64,000 bases of DNA. Source: Furcasterigmium furcatum. Its lineage: Eukaryota > Ascomycota > Sordariomycetes > Glomerellales > Plectosphaerellaceae. The notes beneath the pieces were generated by a model that had not been told where the DNA came from, did not search any database, and was given only the letters and a program-made list of their open reading frames with translations. The DNA is taken from assembly GCA_001599815.1 (NCBI GenBank), contig BCIA01000002.1, positions 6,049,626-6,113,625 of the forward strand. The letters are read 5' to 3'. The position numbers and the translations under genes are program-made. The stretch's first letter is position 1, and each line of letters opens with the position of its first letter. Of the stretch, positions 10,454 through 20,800 are shown one piece after another.

Positions 10454-10967
10454 ATGCCCCTTCGACTCGGGACTCGCGCTCTCTCAGCATGTTTACAACA
10501 TACCATGGCAAGGGATAGATCAGATTCCGGTTTGGCTTCTGCCTGCGAAGTGGTGGTATGATTGGTTTGTGTTACTCGGTCACGGGTTGTTCGATTGGCG
10601 TACTTGTTCCAAGCATACATAAGACTATGTCCATATATATATAGATGGGAGCCTACTTTGTTACTTCATTTACATGCCGTCTACGTGAGATCTTGTAGTC
10701 TTCAAAACGCCTAATATGAATGCCCCTTGAAAATAGGTGTTTCAAATTTGCTGAGCGGCGAGGCAAATTTTTCGAAGTTTCGTGGGCTTGCCGACCTGTT
10801 CTTTGGGTGTTTCCGTCACTCACCGAGGCCGAAGGCTTCATGTCGGATGGCTTTAGTGTCGTGCAATGGATCATCAATCAGCTGTGGCCAGCAGAGAGGA
10901 ATGTAGGAGAAGATATGCCCAGGTCCAAATACATCTCTACTAACCAGCCAAACTGATGTCTCATGAT
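10454..10967. other. Intergenic region between convergent genes
   Basis: This contains 3' flanks only, including a short TA run around 10636-10645. No gene or motif is recognisable. Confidence 0.5.
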
Positions 10968-11814
10968 CTACCATGGATTATTAGCCCAACCTCCGGACTT
11001 GTGAACCGCCATTAGCAGCTCAAACGCCAGATCCAGCTCTGCGACCACCTCACGAAACGCCTCGTTGTCTAAAAGACTCTTGTGGCTCTTCATCGTCTCA
11101 ACCACAATGTCTCTCAGCAATCTGTCCGTGCGGACGGAGGTCGCGTAGACCATCTGGACAGCCTCCAGGAAGTCGGGGTGATTCCAGTGTAACATGGTCC
11201 TTGTTCGAAACTTGGCTGCTGCAAGGACCTTAAGCTCCTCTACTTGGAACATCTCTGCAAGTGCGTATACGCGGCAGTGGTCAAGCAGATCAGTCTTCGC
11301 GGCATGAGCGATGGTGACTGCCTTCTTGTTCTTCTTTGACTTCTTCGTCGTCGTGGAAAAGGAGAATACATCTTCATTTGCCGGATTGATGGAAGCCTCC
11401 TCTTCCACGGGGTCGGGGGCTTCAGCTGGAGGTGGCTCGTAATCGAGGTGGTAGAAAAAGTCAACGAGGAGAGTGACAGTCTGCAGGTCGTGTTCGGACA
11501 GGTCGACTTCGGATGTGAGGGCCTCCTACAGAAGCATGTCAGCTTGAGCCTCAGATATAAGAAATGTCATCAGACGTGTCATGAGAGCCTACCTGCATGT
11601 TGTTCCTGAACATGGCCTCGAAGAAGCCCGACCGTGGACAAATGATCGCCTTGTGCACTTTGAACTCATGCTCGCCGCACTTGATGGACATGTCTGAATA
11701 GGCGCCAGTCACACGAAGACTGACATTGATGTCAGCTTTGACTCGACAGGATCAGATCCCGAGGCTTTACCTCCGCATTGCCTCCATCAGAGGCTCGGCC
11801 CTGTTTGGATACAT
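10968..11814 (-). CDS. BTB/POZ domain protein
   Basis: Exons 11814-11771, 11719-11593 and 11525-10968 give 242 aa. The core GAYSDMSIKCGEHEFKVHKAIICPRSGFFEAMF is a BTB/POZ fold, continuing through VDLSEHDLQTVTLLVDFFYHLDY. Between them lies an acidic, lysine-rich insert (KKSKKNKK), then a helical tail with ALAEMFQVEELKVLA. Fungal proteins of this type are usually adaptors, sometimes for Cul3, with no assigned role. The start is uncertain: an upstream exon ending near 11925 could splice in frame (ATG GGC CTT G / GT ATT TGT), extending the N-terminus. Confidence 0.8.
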
Positions 11815-12304
11815 GTTGAGAATCCTCTCAATCGAGGTGTCACAAATACCTACTGGGAGAGCTCAGATTATCGAGACATGGGACACCAGGGAAATTTAAA
11901 GGCAGTCCTCAAGTAATACCAAGGCCCATTACGCCGCCACCAACGTTGAATTGGGGCCGTGGTTGGCCTCCTGCATGAGGTTGGCATTTGAACCGCCAAT
12001 GGAAACAGCATTCTACGGCGGCCACAGATGCGGCCGGCATGAGGCCTTCAGGCCGAGACATCAATAGGGAGGACAGGTCACGGCCATCTTTGGGCACTGA
12101 TGCATTACTGTGATCTTATCGTATTCTATCTCCTCCTATCCTTGCCTCGCACCAATCAATCCCCCGACCCCCAGAAGCTTGGTTGGGAAGTTGACTCCGG
12201 ATGCCAAACGAGTTGGCAATGAATGTCTCGAATAAGTTGTGCGCTTACTGCGGCATCTCGTCCGTGGCATGGAGGAAGCAAAACGTGCTCGGGGAAGCCA
12301 GTAC
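11815..12304. other. Intergenic: BTB upstream region and pseudogene 3' flank
   Basis: No complete gene is seen. The leftward strand just after 12305 has a weak HATD-containing frame with a stop, which may be a worn remnant of the phosphoribosyltransferase-like tail that usually follows the P-loop/HAD region in this family. Confidence 0.4.
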
Positions 12305-13801
12305 CTAAAGTGGACCGGCCGCAGGGACATTGCGACGCTTGGTGACCACGGATCGTAGAAGTTCTGTGTCATCTGCGTCGATGATAGGTAGAATGCAGAC
12401 GTTCAGGCGGTTTGACACTCCAGAAGGCAAGAGATTCTGGCGGGCGCGAAGACCATCGCGGGTTATGGCAGGCTCGAGTTTCGCGATCATGGTGTTGCTC
12501 CGAGTGTCCTCCGTGCCCACAACCATAATAGCTTCGTTGGCGTACTTCACCATGAGGATATCCAGGAGACAATCTCCAAAGGCGATGACATGAAGATTGT
12601 GGATCGTCCGAAGATATCGGACGATGCAAGCCTTGTACGCGGAGGTGATCACCAGGGCGTTGGAGTCAGGGGCTCTCCCGGCTCCGATGACCTGCACTCT
12701 GCCGGACAAACCGGCTCTGGCGACAACCCTGTCCCAGATCTGATGTTGGCCGTTGGTGACGACAATGACTCCGACATGCGGATGTGCCGTCGCCTTTAGG
12801 ATGAGGTCGTATAGCTCGGCATGGATGGACACCGAACGAGCAACCTCCTCACAAACAGCGTCAAACATGCCTTTCTCGACCTGCCCAATCAGAAAAGATG
12901 CCTGACGGAACGCTTCATAGGAGTGGTCCATTTCGCCCAGAAAGAGCTTCTTGAGAGGGCAATGCCAGGTGGTGCGGTTGGAGGAGGGGTTGTCATCGTC
13001 GGGGTTCTTTCGGAAGACCTCCCAGAAGAGTCTGCTAGTGTCATCGGCAACGAGGGTCTTGTCTCCCGTCGAAGACTAAAGTTGTCTCGAGTTGCGGATC
13101 TGAGGCCTCATGATGGACTCTCGTCGGGTTCGGATTCGGCCCCAATCTTGGTCGGCGCTGTGCTACTGAGAATCCCAAAGGATCGACTCCAGCTCCATCG
13201 GGAGAAGAAGAGACGGCTGGTTAGGCCAACAGGCAATGCGAGTGAAGAGAATTCTGTCGTTGTAACAGAACCGCCGAAGAAAGTTCTGTTCATACCCCTG
13301 TAGGGAATCGAGGTCTTCAAGTGATGCAGGAGTTCGAACACAGTGGGCCGCCTTTGCGCGGCGTCGCGTAATGAGAGATAGGTCAACTTCCAAGTACACG
13401 ACATGAGTTTACGTGGAGGCGTCAGAGTCGGCCCAGCAGACGCCGGGATGATCGTTCTTCAGCGGCTCGTTCTCCGGCAAGCACGTGGAGTGATGGGCAA
13501 CAACTCCAACACGGCCACTCTATGCGTATCGGCGGGAGATGTGTCTGATCGCCTTTTGACATGCGTCACGCTGCCCCCATTGGTCCATTTTCTGGAAGGC
13601 TCTGAGGCCGCCACGTATAACCGAGTCGATGACCTCTGAGCCCTCGAAGAAACTGAACTGGTCGGAGGGTAGCTGGTTGCGAAGCTGGTTCAGCAAGAAG
13701 CACTTGCCGCAGCCTGGCAGCCCAAAGATGCCGATGACGATAGGCTTCTACAGCGAGAAAATAGGGTCTGCGGCATCGAGTGCCTCGGTTTGGGGAGGCA
13801 T
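12305..13801 (-). pseudogene. Broken P-loop NTPase + HAD-like gene
   Basis: The leftward strand encodes a Walker A (FGLPGCGKCFLLNQL), then FFEGSEVIDSVI, a HAD motif region (FDG / DKTLVADDTSRLFW), SYEAFRQASF, VVTNGQ, FGDCLLDILM and LPSGVSNRLN. This order matches a fungal P-loop/HAD family that often also carries a C-terminal phosphoribosyltransferase domain. The frame is interrupted by TAG at 13520-13522, TAA at 13409-13411 and TAG at 13163-13165, with frameshifts between about 13160 and 13063. A further TAG at 13748-13750 might be an intron acceptor. Only the last 208 codons (12305-12931) remain open. Several independent lesions make sequencing error unlikely. Confidence 0.82.
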
Positions 13802-14262
13802 TGACTCGTTTGGTACTTGATGGGCAGAAAGTGGACGTACCGAAGGGCTCGATGACCGTGAGTAGACAAGATAAGCCTGCCTCGATACTGACCAGAGCAG
13901 AGAGTCTCCTTTTAAAGAGGACTGTGCAGAGTCGAGGCACCCTCCTACTTCGGGAACAAACAAGCAAACTCTCCCCAGGTTGTTGTTTCTCTTTCTGCCT
14001 GGGTGGCGAACGATAGACAACGAAATGAAAAGAGCCTGCCACGATTTCAGGGTCTTTTTGGCGTGGGCGAAACTCAAGAGAGAGACATGACGGCGTTGAT
14101 GAACGACTGCCCTATCGAGCGGACACAAAACAGCTGCGATGTCAATGAGGGAAGCACCACCATCAGGGACAAAGCGCAATTGTGTGCCGAATGTAGTGGC
14201 AATCAGGCACCGGTTTCCATGTTTCAGCACACCCGGGACTCTCAAAGTGTTTGCGATGAATC
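13802..14262. other. Intergenic: no gene seen
   Basis: An open frame of 232 codons crosses this interval leftward (13748-14446) but its sequence has no recognisable composition or motif, and it overlaps the conserved 168-aa gene in another frame. I treat the interval as non-coding. Confidence 0.45.
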
Positions 14263-14769
14263 TCAAGGTAGAAGGGGCCAGTAACGTCGTAGGTCCCGGC
14301 AAGCCCCCTGGAACTTGGCGACATCGATGCCATGTCTCGCTGCGACCTCGGCCGTCTTGTGATCTCTCTCGGGGTTGACAACCTCCCTCACTGACCGCCA
14401 CGTCGGGCTCCCACAGATACGCGCGGCCAGGCGGTAGAATTTCCATCGTAGGGTATACTTTCCGAGAAAGTACGCATACACTGGAATGTGGCGGGAGGCA
14501 ACGAACGGGGGCAAGCTCCGGGTCGGGAAGCCGTCGTGGCGAGATCTACTCAAGGCGTAGAATACGTCCGAGGTTTCGCTTAGCTTCTCGATGGGTGTCT
14601 TGGCTGCGCGTCTCTCCCCGAGTTCCTCTCTGAGGCGGTCCCAATACCAGCTGGCTGGATGGCGTGGCAAGCCGAGTAGGTTGTGCCAGCGGGTGAGGAG
14701 CCTTGACTGGGGAGGCATGTCGACTGATCCAGGCCATGCTATGAGATTCGACTTGCGCAAGGATCTCAT
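14263..14769 (-). CDS. Conserved fungal hypothetical protein, 168 aa
   Basis: A single ATG-initiated exon. The protein contains LIAWPGSVDMPPQSRL, LPRHPASWYWDRLREEL, SETSDVFYALSRSRHDGFP and YFLGKYTLRWKFYRLAA, ending RRYWPLLP. I recognise this as a conserved family of uncharacterised proteins in Sordariomycetes, rich in Trp, Arg and Pro, without signal peptide or clear membrane segment. The role is unknown. It lies upstream of the P-loop/HAD pseudogene on the same strand. Confidence 0.72.
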   Translation of the reverse strand: MRSLRKSNLIAWPGSVDMPPQSRLLTRWHNLLGLPRHPASWYWDRLREELGERRAAKTPIEKLSETSDVFYALSRSRHDGFPTRSLPPFVASRHIPVYAYFLGKYTLRWKFYRLAARICGSPTWRSVREVVNPERDHKTAEVAARHGIDVAKFQGACRDLRRYWPLLP

Positions 14770-15195
14770 GATTTCTCGTGCAGATCAGAAGCCTGCAGAC
14801 GCTGCTGGAGGAGGAGACTGAAAAACCATGAGCCATTAGAAGGCGGACTTGATGATGGATCAGATGTAGAGGCAACATCACCTACCAAGACCGACAGTCC
14901 AAAATGGCAAGATGCCCCCTTTCAAAGCCAGTGAGAGGTGAGACTATGAGTTGACTGTCTTTTTCAAGGTCAAGACAGGACCAACAGACTGAAGGAAGGT
15001 CCAAAGCAAGGGAGAGGAAAGGGGGTTGTTGTCGGGGTGCTGACTAATCGACCCCGTGCTGCTTTGGCGGTGCCTCATTTGCAGGCGAAAGCGAAAGTTG
15101 AAGCGCAGCTTGCATCCTTCATCATCCACACTCACCACAAAGTCGCAGTCTCAGTTCCTCTTTCGTCTAAAGTCCCTCCGTCTTTCAACACGAAG
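14770..15195. promoter_or_regulatory. Divergent promoter region
   Basis: This 426-bp interval lies between the leftward 168-aa gene and the rightward CCDC97-like gene. The stretch before 15196 is CT-rich. No specific motif was recognised. Confidence 0.4.
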
Positions 15196-15937
15196 ATGCC
15201 GTTTGTCACCCAAGACCAAGACAGCAAGGCTGACCCGCCGTCATACGAGAAGCCTGTCCCTCGACCGCCCAAATCAGAGCTCAAGTCCAGGGAGATCCGA
15301 GCTCAGAACCGGCGGCGCGAGTACCTCGAGAGGAACCCTGATTACCTCAAGAGCACCGAGCACGAGTTTGCAGGTAAGGCGGCTCCGGCACCGCCCGGGG
15401 TGATTCGTTGATTCGGGCACGGGGCTGGCTCTGACTGACTTCCTCATAGATCCGCTGTTGTACGACTCCTTGATTCGCACTCACCAGACGCCCGCGGAGA
15501 GAGAGGCAGACGGCAAACGGAAAGGCTACTCACGCGTACTCGAGGGCGACCTGCTCAGGGGCGAGGCAAGACTTGCAGACCTGGCTCTAAAGGCAGCTCA
15601 ATCCCCCTCGGACGAGCAGTCGCCTCCATCAACCGCTTCCGCCGGAAAGTCGAATCTCGCTGCTGTCGACCTGGAGCTATCTGCCCCTCAGACGAAAGAG
15701 GAAGCGCTGGCCAAATGGCACGAGTTCCTTGTCGACCGCTTCGTCCATGGGCACGACGAGGACTTCGACTACGACGCTGTGGACTTTGACGATTCTTATG
15801 ATGTCATGGCGCGACGAGAGGCTCAGGATGCTTGGTTCGAAGAAGAGGATCCCAGCTGGGCGAGCGAGCTTGAGGATGCGAAATCCGAAGCGCACCGCGA
15901 GAAGAGGGCCGGAGAAACAGGCGTCCAGGACTTCTGA
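15196..15937 (+). CDS. CCDC97-like protein (CCD97 C-terminal domain)
   Basis: Exons 15196-15373 and 15450-15937 (76-nt intron) give 221 aa. The sequence RREYLERNPDYLKSTEHEFADPLLYDSLIR, later GKRKGYSRVLEGDLLRGEARLA and an acidic EDFDYDAVDFDDSYD/DAWFEEEDPSW region match the CCDC97 family (formerly DUF2052). The human member associates with the SF3B/U2 snRNP machinery; the fungal protein's role is inferred. It is a soluble, acidic, nuclear-type protein. Confidence 0.8.
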
Positions 15938-16590
15938 GGAGGTGCCCGACATGTCTCTCGACACCTCAAGAATACCTCTGACAGCCCCAGAATGTCGTTC
16001 GAATTCAGCCTCAACCTCCGGGCGTGCCGGGTGCACTAGACCCCGATTCTGCAGGGGCAAACTGGCGCCAGGGATTTGATGACCTGCTGCGGCGGAGCAT
16101 TCATCCATGCCCTCATGCCCGCTCTGCAGCATGCACCGCCGGCCCGACTCAGCCAGAGCTCTGGGATATTTGCAGCGCCCGGGCCGGCTAAAGTCTTGGT
16201 CCTTCTCTCGCCAGAAACCTCCTTTCGGCGACCTTCCGGAAGCATGACAGCACACGGTGGCTTCCAGGGCTAACAGGTGGGGGTGGAAGCCGGGAAAATG
16301 CGCTGGGTAAATTGATCGGTTCTTGTCGTCCCGCTGCCAACCCTGTCACATCGCCAAGGTCAGGCAATCCTGTCCCTGAAGCTCACGAGGGGCAACAAGG
16401 ACCCCGCTATTGACCGGACACAAAAGGGTGCTTGCTCTCACGTTGCGCCCGAGGCCGAAGACCTCTCAGACTACCGGAAGCAAACCTGTTGCCCAAACAC
16501 CTGAGCAACAACATCACATCAAGAGCTCCAACTGAAAAGCCGGCGCCCCACTGTTTCTGACCTGATCCGCGCGCTGCAAGCACCTCCACC
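15938..16590. other. Intergenic: promoter of GH43 gene
   Basis: No gene is visible. Frames here are antisense continuations of the CCDC97-like gene or short non-ATG frames. Confidence 0.5.
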
Positions 16591-17577
16591 ATGGCGCCCT
16601 TCATCACCAACATCTACACCGCGGATCCCTCCGCTCACGTCTTCGAGGGCAAGGTCTACGTTTACCCCTCGCACGACCGTGAGACCGACATCGAGTTCAA
16701 CGACAATGGCGACCAGTACGACATGGCCGATTACCACGTCTTCAGCACATCCTCCCTGGACCCCGCCGAGACCCCCACAGACCATGGTGTCGTCCTGAAG
16801 ATGGAAGACATCCCCTGGGTCTCCAAGCAGCTCTGGGCCCCCGATGCCGCTTTCAAGGACGGCAAGTACTACCTGTACTTCCCTGCTCGTGACAAGGAGG
16901 GCATCTTCAGGATCGGTGTTGCCGCCGGTGACAGGCCGGAGGGCCCCTTCACCCCTGACCCGGAGCCCATCAAGGGATCGTACTCGATCGACCCGGCCTC
17001 CTTCGTCGACGAGGACGGCCAGGGTTACCTCTACTTCGGCGGCCTCTGGGGCGGCCAGCTGCAGTGCTACCAGAAGGGCAACGACGTCTTCGACGCCGAG
17101 TGGCAGGGCCCCAAGGAGGTCTCCGGCGAGGGCGTCGCCGCCATGGGGCCCCGCGTCGCCAAGCTTACCGACGACATGCACCAGTTCGACGGCGAGGTGC
17201 AGGAGATCCTCATCCTCGACCCCGACACGGGCAAGCCCATCCTCGGTGACGACCACGACCGCCGCTTCTTCGAGGCCGCGTGGGTCCACAAGCGCGGCGA
17301 CACGTACTACTTCTCCTACTCGACCGGCGATACCCACTACCTCTGCTACGGCACCAGCAAGAGCCCCCTCGGCCCCTTCACCTACGGCGGCCGCATCCTC
17401 GAGCCCGTCCTCGGCTGGACGACGCACCACTCCATCGTCGAGTTCCAGGGCCGCTGGTGGCTCTTCCACCACGACTGCGAGCTCAGCAAGGGCGTCAACC
17501 ACCTGCGGTCCGTCCAGCTCAAGGAGATCTTCCACGACAAGGACGGGAAGATCGTCACGGAGAAGCCCCAGGAGTAA
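16591..17577 (+). CDS. Glycoside hydrolase family 43, apparently intracellular
   Basis: An intronless 328-aa frame with extreme C-ending codon bias, suggesting high expression. The five-bladed beta-propeller is recognisable from ADPSAHVFEGKVYVYPSHD at the start. The catalytic triad can be placed: base Asp12 (TADPS), pKa-modulating Asp134 (YSIDPASF) and acid Glu228 (FFEAAW). GH43 enzymes remove xylose or arabinose from xylo-oligosaccharides and arabinans. There is no signal peptide (MAPFITNIYT), so the enzyme probably acts on imported oligosaccharides. The exact substrate cannot be told from sequence alone. Confidence 0.9.
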   Translation: MAPFITNIYTADPSAHVFEGKVYVYPSHDRETDIEFNDNGDQYDMADYHVFSTSSLDPAETPTDHGVVLKMEDIPWVSKQLWAPDAAFKDGKYYLYFPARDKEGIFRIGVAAGDRPEGPFTPDPEPIKGSYSIDPASFVDEDGQGYLYFGGLWGGQLQCYQKGNDVFDAEWQGPKEVSGEGVAAMGPRVAKLTDDMHQFDGEVQEILILDPDTGKPILGDDHDRRFFEAAWVHKRGDTYYFSYSTGDTHYLCYGTSKSPLGPFTYGGRILEPVLGWTTHHSIVEFQGRWWLFHHDCELSKGVNHLRSVQLKEIFHDKDGKIVTEKPQE

Positions 17578-17880
17578 GCAGAGCGTGCGTTGGAGAGGAG
17601 TTACGATAGGAACCGCTGCGGCATGATGTCCACATGCACCGAGTAATGACAAAAAGAACGAAATGAATCGATTACGGGCCAAGATGCCTTCTATTCCATG
17701 CTTTGGTTATTTTAGAGTCCGTGATGTTGTGTACCTGGTATCATTCTTAACCCAACCTAACCATGTCCGTCATATCGCCATGATCGCTTCTATACCGACA
17801 AAGGGAAAAATGTGAAAAGATCAATCTGTAGAGATCGAATGTGTAGAAATCGTTCTAGATGTGATGAAAATCGCCCCGCA
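17578..17880. other. Short intergenic region between convergent genes
   Basis: AT-rich 3' flanks of the GH43 and lipase genes; nothing else seen. Confidence 0.5.
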
Positions 17881-20800
17881 TCACCTGGCGTCCGCGACGC
17901 CCAGCCTCAGCTTCCCCAGCGCCTCCTCATACCCCGCCGGGCTGTGGTCCATGAGCATGCTTGTCCCGAATCTCACCTCGCGGAACCTCGACTCAACATC
18001 CCGGATGTACTTGAAGACGACCCTCTTCGCCGGGCGGCCAAAGTCCTCCTCGCCCGCGAGCAGGAACGCGTCCCGCCTGAGAACCTTGGAGCTCTCGACG
18101 ACGAAGACCTCCCCGGGCGGGAGGAGCTTCGGGTTCATCATGCCCGTGCGGAGGGTTGTCAGCGCGGCGATGGACCAGGGGCTTTCCCCATCGTCGTCGT
18201 CTGCGCCGGGGGTCTTGCCGCCGAGGCCGCCCGCGTACCAACGGTCTGCGAGGCCGGTCTGGAAGGCCTGCCAGACGTGTTGTTTCACCTCGAGCTTGGA
18301 GTCGTGGCCGTCATTCTTGAAGGCGAGGGCGACGGCCTGGAAGTCGTGCAGAACGCCGAGGGAGAGGAAGGGGACGAGATCGCTGCCGTGGATGGTGCTG
18401 GTGATCAGGCCGCGGGTTGCCTTGCGCAGGGACGGGGACATGGTGCCCGGTGGACCGTAGGCGTAGACGTGAATCGGGCGGCCGGCGGGGAGACAGATGT
18501 TTGCTGATCCATTAGGAGCTGATTGAGTGTGACTGCTGGCGGCGAGGAGTCGGCGATGGGGCTCTGCGGACGTAACGAAGCCGGTGCCTGTTGGGCTCGG
18601 TTCAGAGAGCATCGTCCCAAGGAGGGCGGTGACTGCGCCACCGAGGGAGTGGCCGCAAAGGACAAGGCCGTAGTCAGTGAACTCATCGAGTGCCTCCTTG
18701 AGCGTGTAGAGGACTCTTCCGTCTCCGCCATATAACAGTCGCCGAGCCGAGGCGTGGACGCCTTTGTGGACTTGGTATGGCTTGCCGCGCCAGTTGAGAT
18801 CATCGTAGTCGCATGCCAGATCCGCTAGAATGTCTTCAAATCCCAACGTCCCGCGACAGGAGAGGACGACAGCTTTCGACTCATGGTCGAGAGAGATGTA
18901 GTGAACAAGAGGAACACCGGTGCCGGTGGAGCCGGTGGTATCTGAACCTCCCTGATGATCAACGAACGACGCCAGGATAATGCTGTCGGTGTCTGTTTCG
19001 GTATGATGTGCAAAAGACCGGATCTCTTGGTGCGTGTCGTCTAGCGACTTGAGCGTGGGCATATTCGACGAGATGCCAAGCACCTTCAGAAAGTTCGAGC
19101 CATATGAAGCGGAAGAGAAGCGCATAAAGCGAGTGACATTACGAAGGAGGTGAAAAGGCGGGAAGATGTCGTTCAGTGTGCCCGCGCGCCTCAGATTGTC
19201 GATTGCCTCCGAGTCTGTGTAGGCGCTCTTGGGATGCATTGAAGACAGCACCAGGGAGGCTTGAGAGCCACTTGTGGCGATGCTGTACAGACTCATACTG
19301 GGGGCATGGCCTCGAGGGCGGGTGCGGCGAGACATGACAGACCTGGGCGAGGTCTGGAAGTCGTTCTCGTTGTCCTTGCCGTGAAACTGCCTCAGCATGC
19401 TGTTGGATGGTCGATGGCGAGGAAAGATGGGAGATACTGGCCTATTAGTCTCAACGGAGTGTATAGAGAATGAATCGGCATGTGACACGATGGAATCGCG
19501 TCGAGACTCATGAACCGAAATGTAGCTGGCTCGAGACGAACTTCTCGGGATATGCGGAGGCTCCGGGATGCCCCTTTCCCTCTGGTTCGACGCAATGGTC
19601 GGCCCCGTTGCGCGGCTCAGGACTTGACGACTGGGCGGAAGAGGGAGTCGTGGAGACTTTTCGGGTACCGGTGGAGGACGCATGGTCTTCTTCTCCTTTC
19701 CCAGAGACAGAGAACTGCTAGATCCAGCCGAGTCTCTGTTCCACAGATTCGACAAATTCGAGCCGGGGGCCCTCTTCAATGCTTGTCTGATACCGCTTTT
19801 CTTCTGTGCGGGCTTCTCTGCCGCAGGCTCGGTCTTCGACCGGGCTGGCACGACCTTACTTGATATCGGAGGGCTCGGGCGAGTGTTCTCCTGCTTTTGT
19901 TTTACCGGCAGTGGAGCTAGGGGCGTTCGTTGACGTTTCTGATTTGGGATATTGTCACGACTTGGGGTTGATCTCGCCGATACAGGTGTGGTAGGCTGCG
20001 TCCGGGGTGTGATGGGTTGCCTGAAGTCTGGAGCTGATGGCTTTCTGGGAATTGGTGACTTCTCCGCCGGTTCCTGCTTGAGTGTCGAAGAACTGGTGCG
20101 CTTCGGTATCAACAGAGGGGCCTCAGTTGCTGGAAACACGGGCTGAGCTGGCAGTGTAGGTGAAAAGACGGGGGACCCGATCGAGGAGTCGTCGGAGTCA
20201 TCGACGGATTCCACCACAGATTGGGCGTATTCTCTCTGAGGCTTGTGTCCCTGACAGCTTGTATTCGTTGTCTTTCTTCGTTCCACCCTGTACACAACTC
20301 GGTGAGTTGGTGGGTTGGAGGCTTGGGGCCCTCCTCGGTGCACAACGGTGAGATCTTGAACGGGTGGCGGGATGATCTCTCGTTCGACGACCTCAACCCC
20401 TGGAGGAGGGGGGATTGCGGGTATCTCCGACGCCTGAAAGTCCACTGTGATGGTCTTTTGTGTTACCGTCGACGTTCTGATGGACACCCTTGCATCCGCC
20501 GGCAGAGTGTCCATAATCTGCTGCCTAAGTCTCGTCTCGGGAGATTCGTCCTCATCTTCGTCAGAGCTGTCGTTACTGCTGTGTCGTTGCAGTGTGGCCA
20601 GAATGCTCGGGCTTGGTGCCGGCCCCGGCTGGGAGACCAAGATATCTGGCGCAGGCTGCTGATAGTTGCCCTTGTGCATTCCATACAGACTGTTTTCATG
20701 GACGTCGACCCGTTCGCCGTCATTCAGAACGACGACGTCCCAAACAATCTCCTCGTGGCCCAGACGACGAGACTCTTCTGCCTCCAGACGCCAGCACCTG

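Noticed and set aside
13748..14446. 232-codon leftward frame upstream of the P-loop/HAD pseudogene
   Set aside because: No recognisable family; it overlaps the conserved 168-aa gene in a different frame.
16519..17682. 387-codon frame antisense to the GH43 gene
   Set aside because: It mirrors the sense gene's C-ending codons; this is a shadow of strong codon bias.
17881..18507. Rightward frames opposite the lipase C-terminus (199-231 codons)
   Set aside because: Antisense shadows; the leftward frame carries the clear GHSLGG hydrolase.
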